Below are positions 22,961 through 35,255 of a stretch of DNA of 64,000 bases, in pieces. Position 1 is the stretch's first letter; each line of letters starts with the position of its first letter. The position numbers and the translations under genes were made by a program. The notes under the pieces are model-generated. The model saw only the letters and a program-made list of their open reading frames with translations. It was not told the DNA's origin and did not search any database. This DNA is from Dactylis glomerata (lineage: Eukaryota; Streptophyta; Magnoliopsida; Poales; Poaceae): assembly GCA_007115705.1 (NCBI GenBank), contig QXEO01001040.1, forward strand, positions 230,881 to 294,880, in the 5' to 3' direction.

Positions 22961-25900
22961 TGTGGGGACCCCGGCTTACCACCCGGGATTCCCGTTATGC
23001 ATACAATTCACGATCACAGGAAGACCATCGTGTATCCACGTAACAGAGTTAGCATTACAGATTACATCATCCATTACATAATGAGTCTTAAAGTCTTACA
23101 TAGGCCGCTTGGCCGAATATAGATTGCCACACAGGGGAAGTTCAACTGACACACTTACTTAGTAGATAGTAGCGGGATACATTGCAGCATAGCTGACCCA
23201 GGTCAGGCCTACTACCCTATAGGCGACTGACCGGGAAACGATCCTAATTCGCACCGGCGTCATCATAACCATCACCGTCCTCCTCATAGTCGTCTCTGAA
23301 GTCTGACCAAGTTAATAGCCAGGGACAAAGCCATGAGTACATTTTGGAATTGTACTCGCAAACCATCTAAGAGAAAAGTGTTCACATGCTATTTGGCCGT
23401 AGCAAGGGTTGGCTTGGTTTAAGGTAATTCTATACTAACAAGTTTGTCATGTCGATATAGCATGTCTTACGACATCTCTATATCATAGTTTCTCTTGTCG
23501 ATATAGCATGTCATACGACATCTCTATATCCTTATTAAAGAAAACTTTTATAAAATATTTATAGGAAAAGCTCTAGGAAAGGGGGAAACTCATTTGTAAG
23601 ATAAGATCGGTGGTCAATCAGACATGACCACTTCAAAGTCATCGGCAGTACCATCCAAGTACTCCAAACCACCTCTGTACCATGGCAGTACCCTCCGAGT
23701 ACTCCGTCTGGCACAAACTCCGTTTTCTCAAAACCATTTATAAAGCCAAAACTTGACATTGGGCAATGTAGTGATCTTTACAACCGTCCATGACCGAGGA
23801 CTCGGCTATTCGAATAGGTTTACACTCTGCAGAGGTTGTACACTTTACCCACAAGATTCGACAAATCCACCGGGATGCCACCACGGTCCGTCATACACTA
23901 GTATGCGGAGTTCGGATAATTGAACAGAGCCTTCCATCTATCCACCTTAGTATGGGTGCCTACCCTATGGAGTCTACCTCTCCAGCACGCCCCGGCAGTA
24001 CCTCCTCCAGAGTGTAACTCAGGCGCCATGGCGGGAGAACCCAAGTGTCTTTCGATGGCTTAGGATATGCCGTGATATGTGTTGACCCACTGTTGGCGTC
24101 AACCCGGATTCAAGGGTGTCGCGTACCACTTTTCGGGCACCACGAACCCTTATATAGTTGTGAGGCTCCCCGCACTAAAACAGATAAACTTCGGACTCAG
24201 CCCCATCCCATACCGGGGTAATGTGGTTGCACGGGTTAATTGTTCTGAGCGACTACAAAGAAACACCAATGTCTTTTTATAAAACCACCAACTCCTTTCC
24301 TCCCATAATCCAACCCCATTTGTCCAAAATCATTTAGAAAACATTTCAGTGGAGTGGATACTACTCCAAGGTTTTCGAAACTTTTCTGAGAGTTTTCCCA
24401 TCCTAGAGTTTTTGGCTCCACTACAAGTTTCCCAAGGACTTTGATGCTAATCACCAAGCCTCTAATAAAGGGGTGTTGAGTAGGTGTCAAAGGTGTCATC
24501 TTTATAGATGATAACAAGTCGACTTGTGGAGCTAAGTCGCCAACTATTGCTATATAGGGAACAGTAGCAATATAGAAAACAATGCATAATTAGAAAGCAT
24601 TAGTAAAACCATGCAAGGTGAAGTATTAGGATTCAGATATGCAACAAGTAGATGGCTTGCCTTGGTTGGCTTGTCCCTGATCTCCTTCTTCTTGGTACTC
24701 AAAGATCTCCCCCTCCTCTGCACACTCGTCGTTCGATTCTACCGCCGGAAAAAGCAACAACACACAATAAGCATGCAAGCATACATGATTCACATCCAAG
24801 ACATGCAACACACAACTCAATCATTGAGTATCAGAAACAAACATGTTCAGATCTCTGAAATGATAATTAACTTTACCAAGGAATAAACCACTATATTAAT
24901 AGCAATCAAATTCCTAATAGCAATTTAGTCCTATTTACAAGCAAACAACTTGCAGGTATCAATGTGGATCAAGGCATGGCATCCAGCATACTTACAGATA
25001 TCTAACATTCTTACGGAACCAACACAATTGGAAACAAAACAAAAGACTAAAAAGTTGAATTATAATGAATTTCCTATTCTCAATTAACACTAGAAGAGCA
25101 ATTTAATTCCCTAAAACTTTATGTAGACCCTAAATTCTACCAGAGGCCATATTGGAGAGCTACTGCAATGCACAACACATCAGAGGTGGAATCACCCAAA
25201 AACAATAATCCTACTGAGCACAATAATTAAAACAAAGCAATTCTTTATTATCACCAAATTAATTACTGCAGTCAGTACAATGTTCCTAAAATAGTAAATC
25301 CAGTTTCTATAGCTTCACAAAACAGCAGGGCACCACTGAAAATTGAAATCACACAATTTGATTGCATACAACTTTAGATTTGGATTTATGATTGAAATCC
25401 ACTAGATCTACACTATTTAATTACCAGATAATATTCATAGTCCTAAAAATCAAGCATGCAATACCAGAGGTTAGAAAATATTGTAAGGATCACAGGAAAA
25501 TTTGAATCACAATTTTTTGATGTATAGATAATTTTCTAAGCAATTTAGAATGCAGCAGTAATTTGAATCACAAAGAAATGCTTAGACGAAAAAAAGTAAA
25601 TAGGCCGGATTTGGCCAGGCCTCGCCAGATCTGGGCCGGATCGGCCTAGCTGACGCGCCGGCTAGCCTGGCTCCGATCGAAGCGGTACGGGGGAACCACG
25701 GCCGTCCGATTAGAAGGCGAGCAACGGCGGATCACCGTCGTCCTCGTCGCCCTCTGCATGCACGCGCGAGGAACAGCTCCGGCTAGGGTTTCGCAGGGTA
25801 GAGGCTTACCGAGGTCGCCGGGGCTAGGGGGGGCTGGGAAACGGCGGCGGCTAGATCCTCGATGACCGAAGTGAGCACAGAAGTTGCATGCAGGGGCTGG

Positions 25901-27530
25901 AGCGCGAGCGTCCTCCTCGGGCGTTCGTGCGTCTACGGCGATGGCGTCGTCGACCTCGGCTAACCTGGAAGCAAACAAGGGCGGGGTGAGGTTTGGATGG
26001 TGCAAAGGAGCTCCGTGAAGCAGAGAAGGAGCAGAGAGGGAGAGCGGCTGGTCGATGGCAACCTCCACCTTCCCGATGGCGATCTACCCGAAGCTCCGAG
26101 CGCTCCGGCGATGGATTCACCTCGGCTGCAAGGTGGAGAGGATGAGCAAGAGAGAGAGAGAGTGGAGAGGGGAAAGAATGGGCAACAGGGGAGGCTTCAA
26201 GAGAGGGGCTCAGCCTTTATACTGATTCCAGGGCTCGGGGTGTACGGTGCATTCATCGGATGGGATTGGACGGCGAGGGTGGTGTTTCTAGGCGGTGTAG
26301 TGCGCTAAGTCCAGGGGTATAGGCAGCGGTGTCGGTGGCTGCTCGTCTTGGTCGTAACATGAGCGGTTTCAGTCCGGGCGCGGACGGTTTCAGTCTTGGT
26401 CGGGTGGCGTGCGTGCTCGAGGGTGCTGGGCAATGGTGGCATCAGCTCGGGCATGCAACACCATGCAGGTGTGGGTGCGGAGCGACGCGGAAGTGCACGC
26501 GTGCGTGCCGGAATGCTACGCACGCTCTGGACGCTCCGACGGCCAGATCGTGTCGGGCTGGCATGGTCAGAGCGGGGTGCACGATAGGTCTAAGGCCCAG
26601 GCGTCTCGTGGAATTGAAAGTTGGGGTGACGGCGAGGCGAGCGGTGAAGTGACAGCACGAGGTGGCGTCAGTGGCGTCCTGACCAAACATGGCGTCCTCA
26701 GTGGCAATGGTGATGTCCAGGGTGCAGGAGGGGTAGCACGCCCTCTCGCTGTGGCGTGGGGTCGTGCAGGGTGGTCGGCAGGGGCGGCGCATGCTCACTG
26801 GGGGTTGGTAGGGGTGGTGGTGTTGAAGGGAATAGGGGGAGAGGGTTTGGCAGAGCGATGCCCTTGGGCTCCTCCTTCTCCCTCGTGTCCAACTAGAAAA
26901 CGACAAGGGATAAATCCTTGTCAAGATTTTGTTAGGGCTGCAGGGAGAAAGGCTGGGTAGGTCTCACCTAGGTCGGTTTGTATGGAGGAGAAAGAAAGAA
27001 AAAATGAATAGACATGGCTAGGGTGTGCATGGCCGAATTCAAATTTGAATTTGAATTCTTTCAAACTAAGTTTGAAAATTAACCTAGGATAGTTTCCATA
27101 GGTATCAAATATGATCAAGAGCTCATAGCCAAAGTTTGAAAATTTTTGAGTTGGAAGTGCTAGGGTTTTGGATAAGTCTCTATTTTCAAATAAAGAAACA
27201 AAAATAAAAGAGAAATAAAAGAGTAGGTGATGTGATCAAGCAAAGGATCTATGCTAGGGTTTTTGGTTCACACAAGCTAATCTTAGGTTCAAAAATCCAT
27301 GCATAAAATCATAGCACTATCTCTAGTTCCTAGTGCACAAGTGTTGGAAATTCTAAAATTAAGATCATGCCATAAAGCACACACACACCCACATAAAATC
27401 ATGCACATATACTCACATGAAATCACACATGATAACACACAAGCATAATACTTAGCAAAAGTTTTTAATTCACCCAAGAAAAAGCATCCAACCAAGGTTT
27501 TAATTTGGTCTACAAAAGTGAGGTGTTACA
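22961..27530 (-). repeat. T 5' LTR, complete, 4570 bp
   Basis: On the - strand it runs TGTAACACCTC...GGTCCCCACA. A TATA-like AGTATAAA lies at 26216-26223, followed by a GC-rich leader (to about 25650) with a 5' splice-like GGTAAG near 25808, then AT-rich sequence. A leader frame of 140 codons (26068-25646) is partly matched in the other LTR (15441-15031), but with a different start and C-terminus. I treat it as an LTR-internal ORF, not a gene. Palindromic AATTCAAATTTGAATT occurs near 27035. Confidence 0.92.
23454..23530. repeat. Two tandem hairpins in T 5' LTR
   Basis: Copies at 23454-23484 and 23500-23530. Each pairs GATATAG with CTATATC and, inside, ATGTC with GACAT around a 4-nt loop. Confidence 0.85.
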
Positions 27531-30500
27531 GCATGTAATCACTAGAATATATTAGGGATGTTGTTCTAAGTGGGAGCTCATAGGATTTGTGCTCACATTA
27601 TGAACTTAGTTTTATATCTTTGCAAATTTGTGTAGATGAATACCCACATCCATCTTAGTATTTATATGCATCAAGTAAAACTTAAAAGTGAAGGGTCAAA
27701 GTTTATCATTTATACCAATGCATGAAGAATGTCCTAAATAGCAATGACTAGCCCTATGTGATATAATGCCCATTTGGAGATGCATTAAGGGACTTCATGA
27801 TCAAGAATGATAATGGTGATTATCGTGATCGCAGTGACAATTCTATTAAAGTCCAATGGCACCATGCTTCATACCATGAAGTCTGAATTGTGGGAACGTT
27901 CTTCAAACACCAATGCATATGTGATGCTTGTTGATCTTGAGGCGCTCTTTGCATCGCAAGTCAGAATTATTAAGTATGAGTACTTGGACAAGTTCCTTTC
28001 AATTAATTTGAAGGAGAACATCTGCTTAAAGAGTCATTTGGCAACCATGATAGGATTCATGGGTACCTCACCCACTTGGGCTACTAGATGAGAAATGAAA
28101 TTACGATAGATGGGGTGCAGTGTTGACTTCCTCCCAGCTACAAAGACATTCTCATAGCCCATGCCATGTAAGGAGAATCATTCACCTTCCATGGATTATG
28201 GACTCGGTTGAGAACCGTGAAAGTAGTTCCAATAGCAAGGGAATTGTCAAACCCAAAAATGTATATTTCATACACAAGTTATAAATGTTTCATGTTTAAA
28301 CACTTATAGCAGATTTTGTGTATTCAATATAAATTTTGGTTTATTTGAAACTGGACCTTCTGCATAAGAATTACATGAAGGAGCTTATGGCGCGTGTTAA
28401 TGGCAAGCAAGATGTTGATGGCCATGAATGCCGAACCTCCACATTTATTATCAGGATTAGTAATATTATAAATTTTGTAATCAATAATCGTTGAGGACCT
28501 TATTTGTGTGCCTTGCTTTTCACGAGACAAAGTTATGGTCACATTATGATTATGAATGTATTATTCTTGTTTATCCTTGATAATTATGTAATGATTATTT
28601 ATAAACATTAAAACATTAATTATCCAAGCTAAATGATGGCTTCATTTAAATGACACTACTATTTGGAAGTCATACTTTATGATTAAGTACATGTGAAAAT
28701 TTCATATGGATGAAATGTATTGTTGCTAGACATTTGATCTTTATACAATAAGAGTCATGTTTTGTTTGACAAATTGACTCGAACTCCAAAATATGAAGGG
28801 TACGCCTAATTGTTGAGAACATATGGATGATTTCAACATAGAAAAGGAATGTACTTTAAATTATCAAGTATTATAAATGTCGATGTATAGTATTCATACA
28901 AGTAGTGGATATTATTATTTTGCATTTCTTCATTAGAATCCAAAGTAAATATTTGTATTGATGGGGTTTTGAAATTATCTGACGTGTTTAAAATTTTTGG
29001 AAATGAAGAAAGAATTATAATTAAGTCCCTATGATTTTGATCATAGCGACAAGATTATAAGTTATGATTTTGGTGTAAGAATTTTTAGAAGTCGTTCTAA
29101 CAAATAAATAACTGAAACACTTCAATATGTTGATGTGTGTTATAAATCATAACTTGTTGGATATTATGTGATGCTTAATTATCTCCTGTAGCGTTAGAAT
29201 TTATCTTTAAGAGCGGTGCATTAAAATAGCGAACACTCAATTTTAATAAATAGGAAACCATAATACTATATGAGTTATAGTATGATTCATAGCATGATTT
29301 TGAGTTATATATGATAATTTGAAATTAGTATGAATAAATCTTTGTAGTATTTTCTTAATGTGTAATATGGACACATCCTCCATGAACCAAAAAGTGCAAA
29401 ATTGTATTGTGAAGTTTTGGTGCACTCTAGAGAAAAGGTATTCTCGGTAAGGGAGCTAAAAGGAAGAAACTAAAGGACCAAAATAAATTTATTGACCTTA
29501 TCTTGATAATGTCAGAATAGCGCAATGGAATATGTTCTGAAGTGAAGGTCTAAATTAGAAAAGAGAAAATTAATGATGATGATCATATCATTTTCAATTG
29601 AAGTCCTTTATTAAGAAAATATGATTCAAGAATAATTTTTGTGCCTAATCGCAAAATATAATTCATGATTTACTTGTCATGTTATTGGAACAAGACATAC
29701 CTATGAACTACGAAGAAAAGATAGTGGACCTAAATGCGAGAAATGACTTGAAGTCATGAAATCCTATTAAGGAAAGTTGTTACCTAATTCTAACTTACAT
29801 TTAAGATTGCAACGTAAAGGTACTTGGTCTTATTAAGTAAAGATGTTACTTAATCTTTCCAAATAATGTGAGATTATAACAAAGAAATAAAACTTCAAAA
29901 GAAGGACATAAAAGCTTGATTTGCCACAAAAGTGTATTTCTAACAAATTCAATAAGTTAACTACAACATGTAGCGATGCGTAAGTCTTTTAGGTAATTGA
30001 GACCATTAGGTTGTCAAAATTGCAAGTTTTTAAAATTTGTTTAAGAAGAGGGCAAGAGGCAAAGTTTTGTGAACCTTTTGGAAATTAATATCTCGCAACT
30101 GGAAATCTCGGTTTGATATATGATCAAAGGATCTCGGTTTAAGAAGACCTAAAATTTACATTAAACTGAGTGGGAGCTAAATTGAATAGTTCCATAATAA
30201 TTATATGTAGACAACATATTTTGAGTGAGCGCTATGAAAGCTTTCTCATATTATATATGACCGACATATTTTTGAGTGGAAGCTTGATGACATTCTTATA
30301 TGTAGATGACATATTATGAATGGACTAGTTGGTATTAAGAAATATTAATAATGGGTATTAATAGATAAATGGGAAAACATTAATATCTATCGAGATAGAT
30401 ATATGTTAAATAAACATTAAGTTAGAATGTTTTCTTAGTCAAAATTTTGAGAGTCCAGATGGAATGAGTCAGAGAGGAAACTCTTGGATGACTGAATGGC

Positions 30501-31261
30501 TAAGTGAAATATTGAGTTGGAACTCAGTACAATAATAGTGGTTGATAGATATACTACATTCGTTACGTCATCTAAAACCATATTATGTACAAGACATAAT
30601 GTGACCCAACTTATTAGTTAGAAGAACACGTTTTGGAATGATTTGAGAATCATTGAACAAAGGATAAGTTTGAAGAACAAGTTCTAGAATGATTTAAGAA
30701 TCATTGAACAAAAGTTCGTCCTTCAGGTTCTAGGTAGAACTAAGGACATATTTCTAAAAGAAATTAAGCTTGGCCGCAAGTGCGAGTTTACCGGGTTTGG
30801 AAATTTTCAAAATAAAAGGCTTAGATAAATGGAAGCATGGTTAGACATCGAAGTTGCAATTTGCACTTCCTATTGAATCTACATAAATTTAGATCATTAC
30901 AGGCTACTTAAAAGTGGCAAGTACAATGTTATGGATTTGAAAGTTTGTCTTCTGGATGAGTGTGTTTCTGGTATGCATAGTGACCAAGAAAGTTCATATG
31001 TGACTGATCAAATGCCATTGCAAACACTAGAATACAAAGTCTCACTCTTCTGACAGAACATATATACTTTAACGACATCATTTGATGGTGGAATAATGTC
31101 AAACTAGTTGACAAGTTGCAAAGAATATAAAAGGTCTGAGTTGTGCAGATCGTTGAAGAAACACTCTCTCACGAGCAAGCATGGTCAAGGACACATATGT
31201 CTTATATGGTGTCATGATTGAATGCAGCTAGATTATTTGTACTCTAGTGCAAGCGAGAGAC
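27531..31261 (+). pseudogene. Z: decayed Copia internal region (gag to RT/RNase H)
   Basis: A heavily mutated + strand Copia interior, cut off on the left by T. A gag-like frame is readable at 27807-28091 (residues such as LVDLEALFASQ and KYEYLDKFLS). The RT active site L-Y-V-D-D-I is at 30296-30313. The rest is full of stops; phrases such as GTGGGAGCT recur, as in Angela/BARE interiors. A purine-rich run ends at 31261, just before the LTR. Too decayed to draw domain borders. Confidence 0.75.
30168..30318 (+). repeat. Three degenerate tandem copies of the Copia RT YVDD segment
   Basis: Units 30168-30222, 30223-30273 and 30274-30318 each begin GAGTG(G) and end around ATATGTAGA...ACATATT. Only the third keeps Y-V-D-D. 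Confidence 0.6.
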
Positions 31262-31763
31262 TGAAGGAAATTTTCCCTAGAGGAAAAATTAATAAAGGGT
31301 TTATTTGCATATTTCATTTAGTTCATAATAAGTTTAATACTATGCTATAACTGTGTCAGTCAAAGAACATTGATATATATGTGGTATTAAACAACCAGAG
31401 TCCCTAGTAAACCTCTATTACTAGCCCATTAGTCAACTAATGACCAGTTTCCGCATCATGTGACATTTATGACTAATTGACAATGAGGTTCATGCCATTG
31501 AGTAAATGCCATGATGGACATACCCAATGTTATTATGTAACACTATCGTGTCACAATGTTCATGTTGTGATAATAAGAAACATTGTAACCTAAATCCTTA
31601 GACCATGAGATCATATCTAATCACTACTTCTGAAGGAAGCTTTGAATGCATCAACCGTCACTACCTTAACCGTGTGACTGAAAAGGTGTCTTTGGGTTTT
31701 CCAATGGAACATGTTGAGGCGTATGCATCAAGAGCGGGATTTGTTCTTCCGTGTGATAGAAAG
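31262..31763 (+). repeat. Z 3' LTR, piece 1 of 3
   Basis: Starts TGAAGGAAATTTTCCCTAGA after a purine-rich tract. Interrupted by E at target GAAAG (31759-31763). Confidence 0.85.
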
Positions 31764-33039
31764 TGATGAGGACATCCCATCTATTGATACACCCACTGTA
31801 CCTACAGCGGAGCACATTCAAGGACCTATCACTCGAGCTTGTGCCAAGCAACTTAACTATCAGGTACTTTTATTTCTTAGAACTTTCTCTTACATACATG
31901 AGAATATGATGCTGCCAAAATCAGATGTGTTTGTTACTCTTAGTAATGATAAACCAAGCATGGATGAGAGGGACAAGCATTGGAGCATGAACATGCATGG
32001 AGATGGCAGCCAACGTGAAAGGATTGAAGAGGATGTCGCGAGCAAGGATTTCAGAACTTTGAAGCCACCTGACAAGGGTACAGCTACTAAGGCCCATTAT
32101 CTTAGTACTCCTCGGGCCCGTTCGGGTAGTTGTGTAATAAGAGTTAGGCTCAAATAAAAACATAGTTGAAATACGAGTTGATATCATATATAGACATTGT
32201 AATTTGTATTGAACCCGACCCAATCCTCGAGACCTGGCCACCTATATATAGGGGCCAGAGATAGATTGAGATTGAGCCAATTGATTACTAGCTTATTCTC
32301 GTCATACATCAAGTTTCGCCTCATTTTTCTGAACCTTTACCTTTGAGTTCATCTGACGCCCTCTTCCCCCGATCCTAAGTCCTTCATCTAGGACATTTAC
32401 CGAGTTAACCCTCATCACCACCATAATGAAGAATGAAGACTTGGACGAAAATATACAAGAAGACACTTCATAAATTCGTCCATAGCTTTATATGGTGTTG
32501 CGTCACCTTTAATTTTGGGCTAGGCCTATGTGTTTTTCATAGCAATTAAGTCAGCCACTTTTAGGCGTCCGAATTTTGGGAGAAAAGGCCTGTTAGGGTT
32601 TGGTTCGACTGCCATACCCATGGCTGGCCACACCCCTAACCTTTCCTCCTCAAATACCCTCGTAGCCATCATTAGAACTCGGATTTTGCTTAGATTAAAA
32701 GTTAGCCATTGCTGAAACTACGAGCTCAACTTTTGAGGCCAATGCCTAGAAGAAGACTGCTATTTAGAATCCCACCTCTTTAATAAAGCATACATCTTTC
32801 ATCCGCAATATCTTGATTGCAGTATTAGTTCTTACTTGTTCTCGATTTTAGGTAGGAATTAAGACCCTCATTGGTCAGGCTGATCGTGCATCGGCAAGAT
32901 CAGTAACTCCCGGAGATTGTCCTAGTGATTGCATTGGTGCACGAGCTTTGCACGTGTAGTCGGATGGTCAAGCACGAACTCCACCAACAAATTGAACTAT
33001 CCTCATCTCATCGAAAGATCGGAAACCTTTGCCCTATCA
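31764..33039 (+). mobile_element. E: solo LTR of a Gypsy element, split by F
   Basis: TGATGAGGAC...GCCCTATCA between two GAAAG copies (31759-31763 and 33040-33044). Without F and its target copy it is 926 bp. The first 300 bp encode the C-terminal tail of a Gypsy polyprotein (GPITRACAKQLNYQ, HENMMLPKSDVF, DFRTLKPP), so in this family the polyprotein runs into the 3' LTR. No internal region is present, consistent with LTR-LTR recombination. Confidence 0.85.
32070..32417 (+). mobile_element. F: 348-bp solo LTR inside E
   Basis: TGACAAGGGT...CCCTCATCA with the 5-bp duplication CCACC (32065-32069 and 32418-32422). TATA-like CCTATATATAGG near 32242. Homologous to F' at 12809-13143. Confidence 0.88.
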
Positions 33040-33913
33040 GAAAGATACTCTGGGCCCGCTTGGTGAGATTCATCCAATGTTGCAACATGTGACTAGGTCG
33101 TGGGGATGGAATATCATAGAATGAGTAAATGGTAATGTCGGTAACAAGATTGAACTAGGTATGGTGATACCAACTATCAAGTCTCGGATATTGCAAGTAT
33201 CACAGAAACAAAAGGGAATAGGACATCGATGTTTGCGGTTCAACGACAAAAGACCTTCAAGAATACACAAGGATCATCAGGGATATCTTGATCCCATTGA
33301 TGATCATTTACCAGAGAGGAGTCTCGGCGATGTCTGGAGTATTCCCGGACTATAGGGTAATACACTTAAGGGTTCAATGACATGTAAGAGGTTTTTGGTA
33401 AATTCAGAATTGTCAGAGTATTGACAAGAGAAAGACGGAAAAGTTCCACGGAGATTCGAAAGTTGTTCGGAGTGTTCCGGAAGAAGTTTCAGAGAAACAG
33501 GGATAAAATAAATAAATAATTAATATTAATTAATGTAATAAATAATAAATATGTGGATTTATTTAATGAATAAAGGCAGCCCACCTCATTGAGCCCTCCC
33601 CAGAAGCAGAGCCCATTAGGAGGCCGGCCAGGCCACCCCAGATGGGCCCTAAGGGGACCGTGCGCCTAGGGATCCTACGGGTAGGGTTTTGGGGCGTGCT
33701 AGGGCTTGGCCGCCGGCCCTAGCCCTCCCCTTGGCCGCCGCTCCCTTGCCTTGGGGAAGGGGCAATCCTACCCGCCTTTCCCCTATATAAGGAGCCCCCT
33801 AGGAGGAGAGTTTGACACAAGTGGATTGAGGGAGCTCCTTGGAAGAGCTCTCCTCTCCTCCTCATGCGCCTCCCCTTTCCCCTCTCTCTCTGTCATGTGG
33901 CTCCCCAAAGGAC
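33040..33913 (+). repeat. Z 3' LTR, piece 2 of 3
   Basis: Begins with the second GAAAG copy and continues the Angela-type LTR. TATA box CTATATAA at 33783-33790. Ends at AGGAC (33909-33913), the target of A1. Confidence 0.88.
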
Positions 33914-35255
33914 TGATGGCGCGGTGATGATGGTGCCAGAAAACTTGTTGGCGTGTAGTTGATGAAGTAAATGACCGGCCAGTTGGAAACCCCAAGAGAA
34001 GGTTTGATGAATATAGCAGCAAGTTTTCCCTCAGTTATGAAACCAAGGTTATCAATCCAGTAGGAAAAAGCCAAACGACTGAAGGTGATACCCGCTAGCT
34101 TCGCGACAGCTCCGGACAATTTATAGGGCGCCTCATCCAAGCTTTGCTTTGCGAGCGGCAATGTGGAACCTGCACACAACACAACCAAATACTTTGCTCC
34201 CAACTTACGATGAGGTTGTCAATCTCACTGGTTTGCTTGAAACAAAGGAATGAGCGTATCGAGTGGAAAGTGATAGTAATATGCGAGTAAAGTAAACAGT
34301 GCGAGTAAAGTAAACAGGTGATAGCAATATAAAGGAAATAGGACCGGGGTCCATAGTTCACTAGTGGTGTCTCTCCATAAGATAAAATAACACATGCTGG
34401 GTAAACAAATTATAGTTGGGCAATTGATAGAATAAAGACAACGTGCATGTTGAGAGGATCACTATGAGATTTACTCTGGGTATTACAACAAGATACATAG
34501 ACCGCCATCCAACTGCATCTATGACTAATAATCCACTTGTGGCGAATCAATCCGAGAACTCCACAAGTATTAAGTTGCGAACAACAGATAACTGCATTAA
34601 GCAAAGTGTGTAATGTAAACAAAGCATATGCCCTTGAGCATATGAATGTTGTTTTCTCCCTAATGGAAACAGCACATCTACAACCTTAGAGGTTTCTGTC
34701 ACTCCCCCAGATTAAATAGAGGCATGAACCCACTATCGAGCATAAATACCCCCTCTTGGAGTCACTAGCAACTACTCGGCCAAGATAGCTACTAACAACG
34801 GAGAGCATGCAAGATCATAAACAACATAGAGATAACATAAGATAATATTCAGCACATCAACTCAATCATAACACCAATATTCATCGGATCCCAACAAACA
34901 CAACATGTAGAATTACATAAAGGTAGTCTCGATCATGTAAAGTAGCTCACGAGACCTAAACATGAAGCAAATGGTGGAGAAGACAATCAACTAGCTACTG
35001 CTATGGACCCATAGTCCAAGGTAGACTACTCACTCATCGCGCTGGAGGCAAGCATGGCGATGAAGAAGACCTCCGGTGGCGATTCCCCTCTCTGGCAAGG
35101 TGCCGGGAAGAGCTTCTGGACCCTCTCAATCTCGGGTCGATGGCGGCGGCGGATCGTGATGTATTCTGGAAAAGTGATCGGGTTTTTAGGTTTTTCTCGT
35201 CGGGGGGTCTTTATAGGTGAAGGGGCGGCGTCAGAAGTGGACCTGGTGGGGCTCA
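33914..35255 (-). repeat. A1 3' LTR, distal piece
   Basis: Ends at the B target GCTCA (35251-35255). TATA-like CCTATAAAG on the - strand near 35209-35217. Two copies of an 18-bp GCGAGTAAAGTAAACAGT repeat near 34284-34320. Confidence 0.9.

Larger units (their letters stand above)
13544..27530 (-). mobile_element. T: Tekay-like chromovirus (Gypsy) with 4.6-kb LTRs
   Basis: On the - strand: 5' LTR (27530-22961), tRNA-Met primer site, an extra ORF, gag, protease, RT-RNaseH, integrase, chromodomain, polypurine tract, 3' LTR (16996-13544, truncated by P). Domain order and the C-terminal chromodomain place it with Tekay/Del chromoviruses. Stops and frameshifts in gag and pol make it inactive. Its right target copy should be GCATG (27531-27535) in Copia element Z; the left copy is outside the window. 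Confidence 0.9.

Noticed and set aside
28324..29425. Short - strand frames in the Copia interior
   Set aside because: They are antisense to the Copia element, AT-rich, and without domains.
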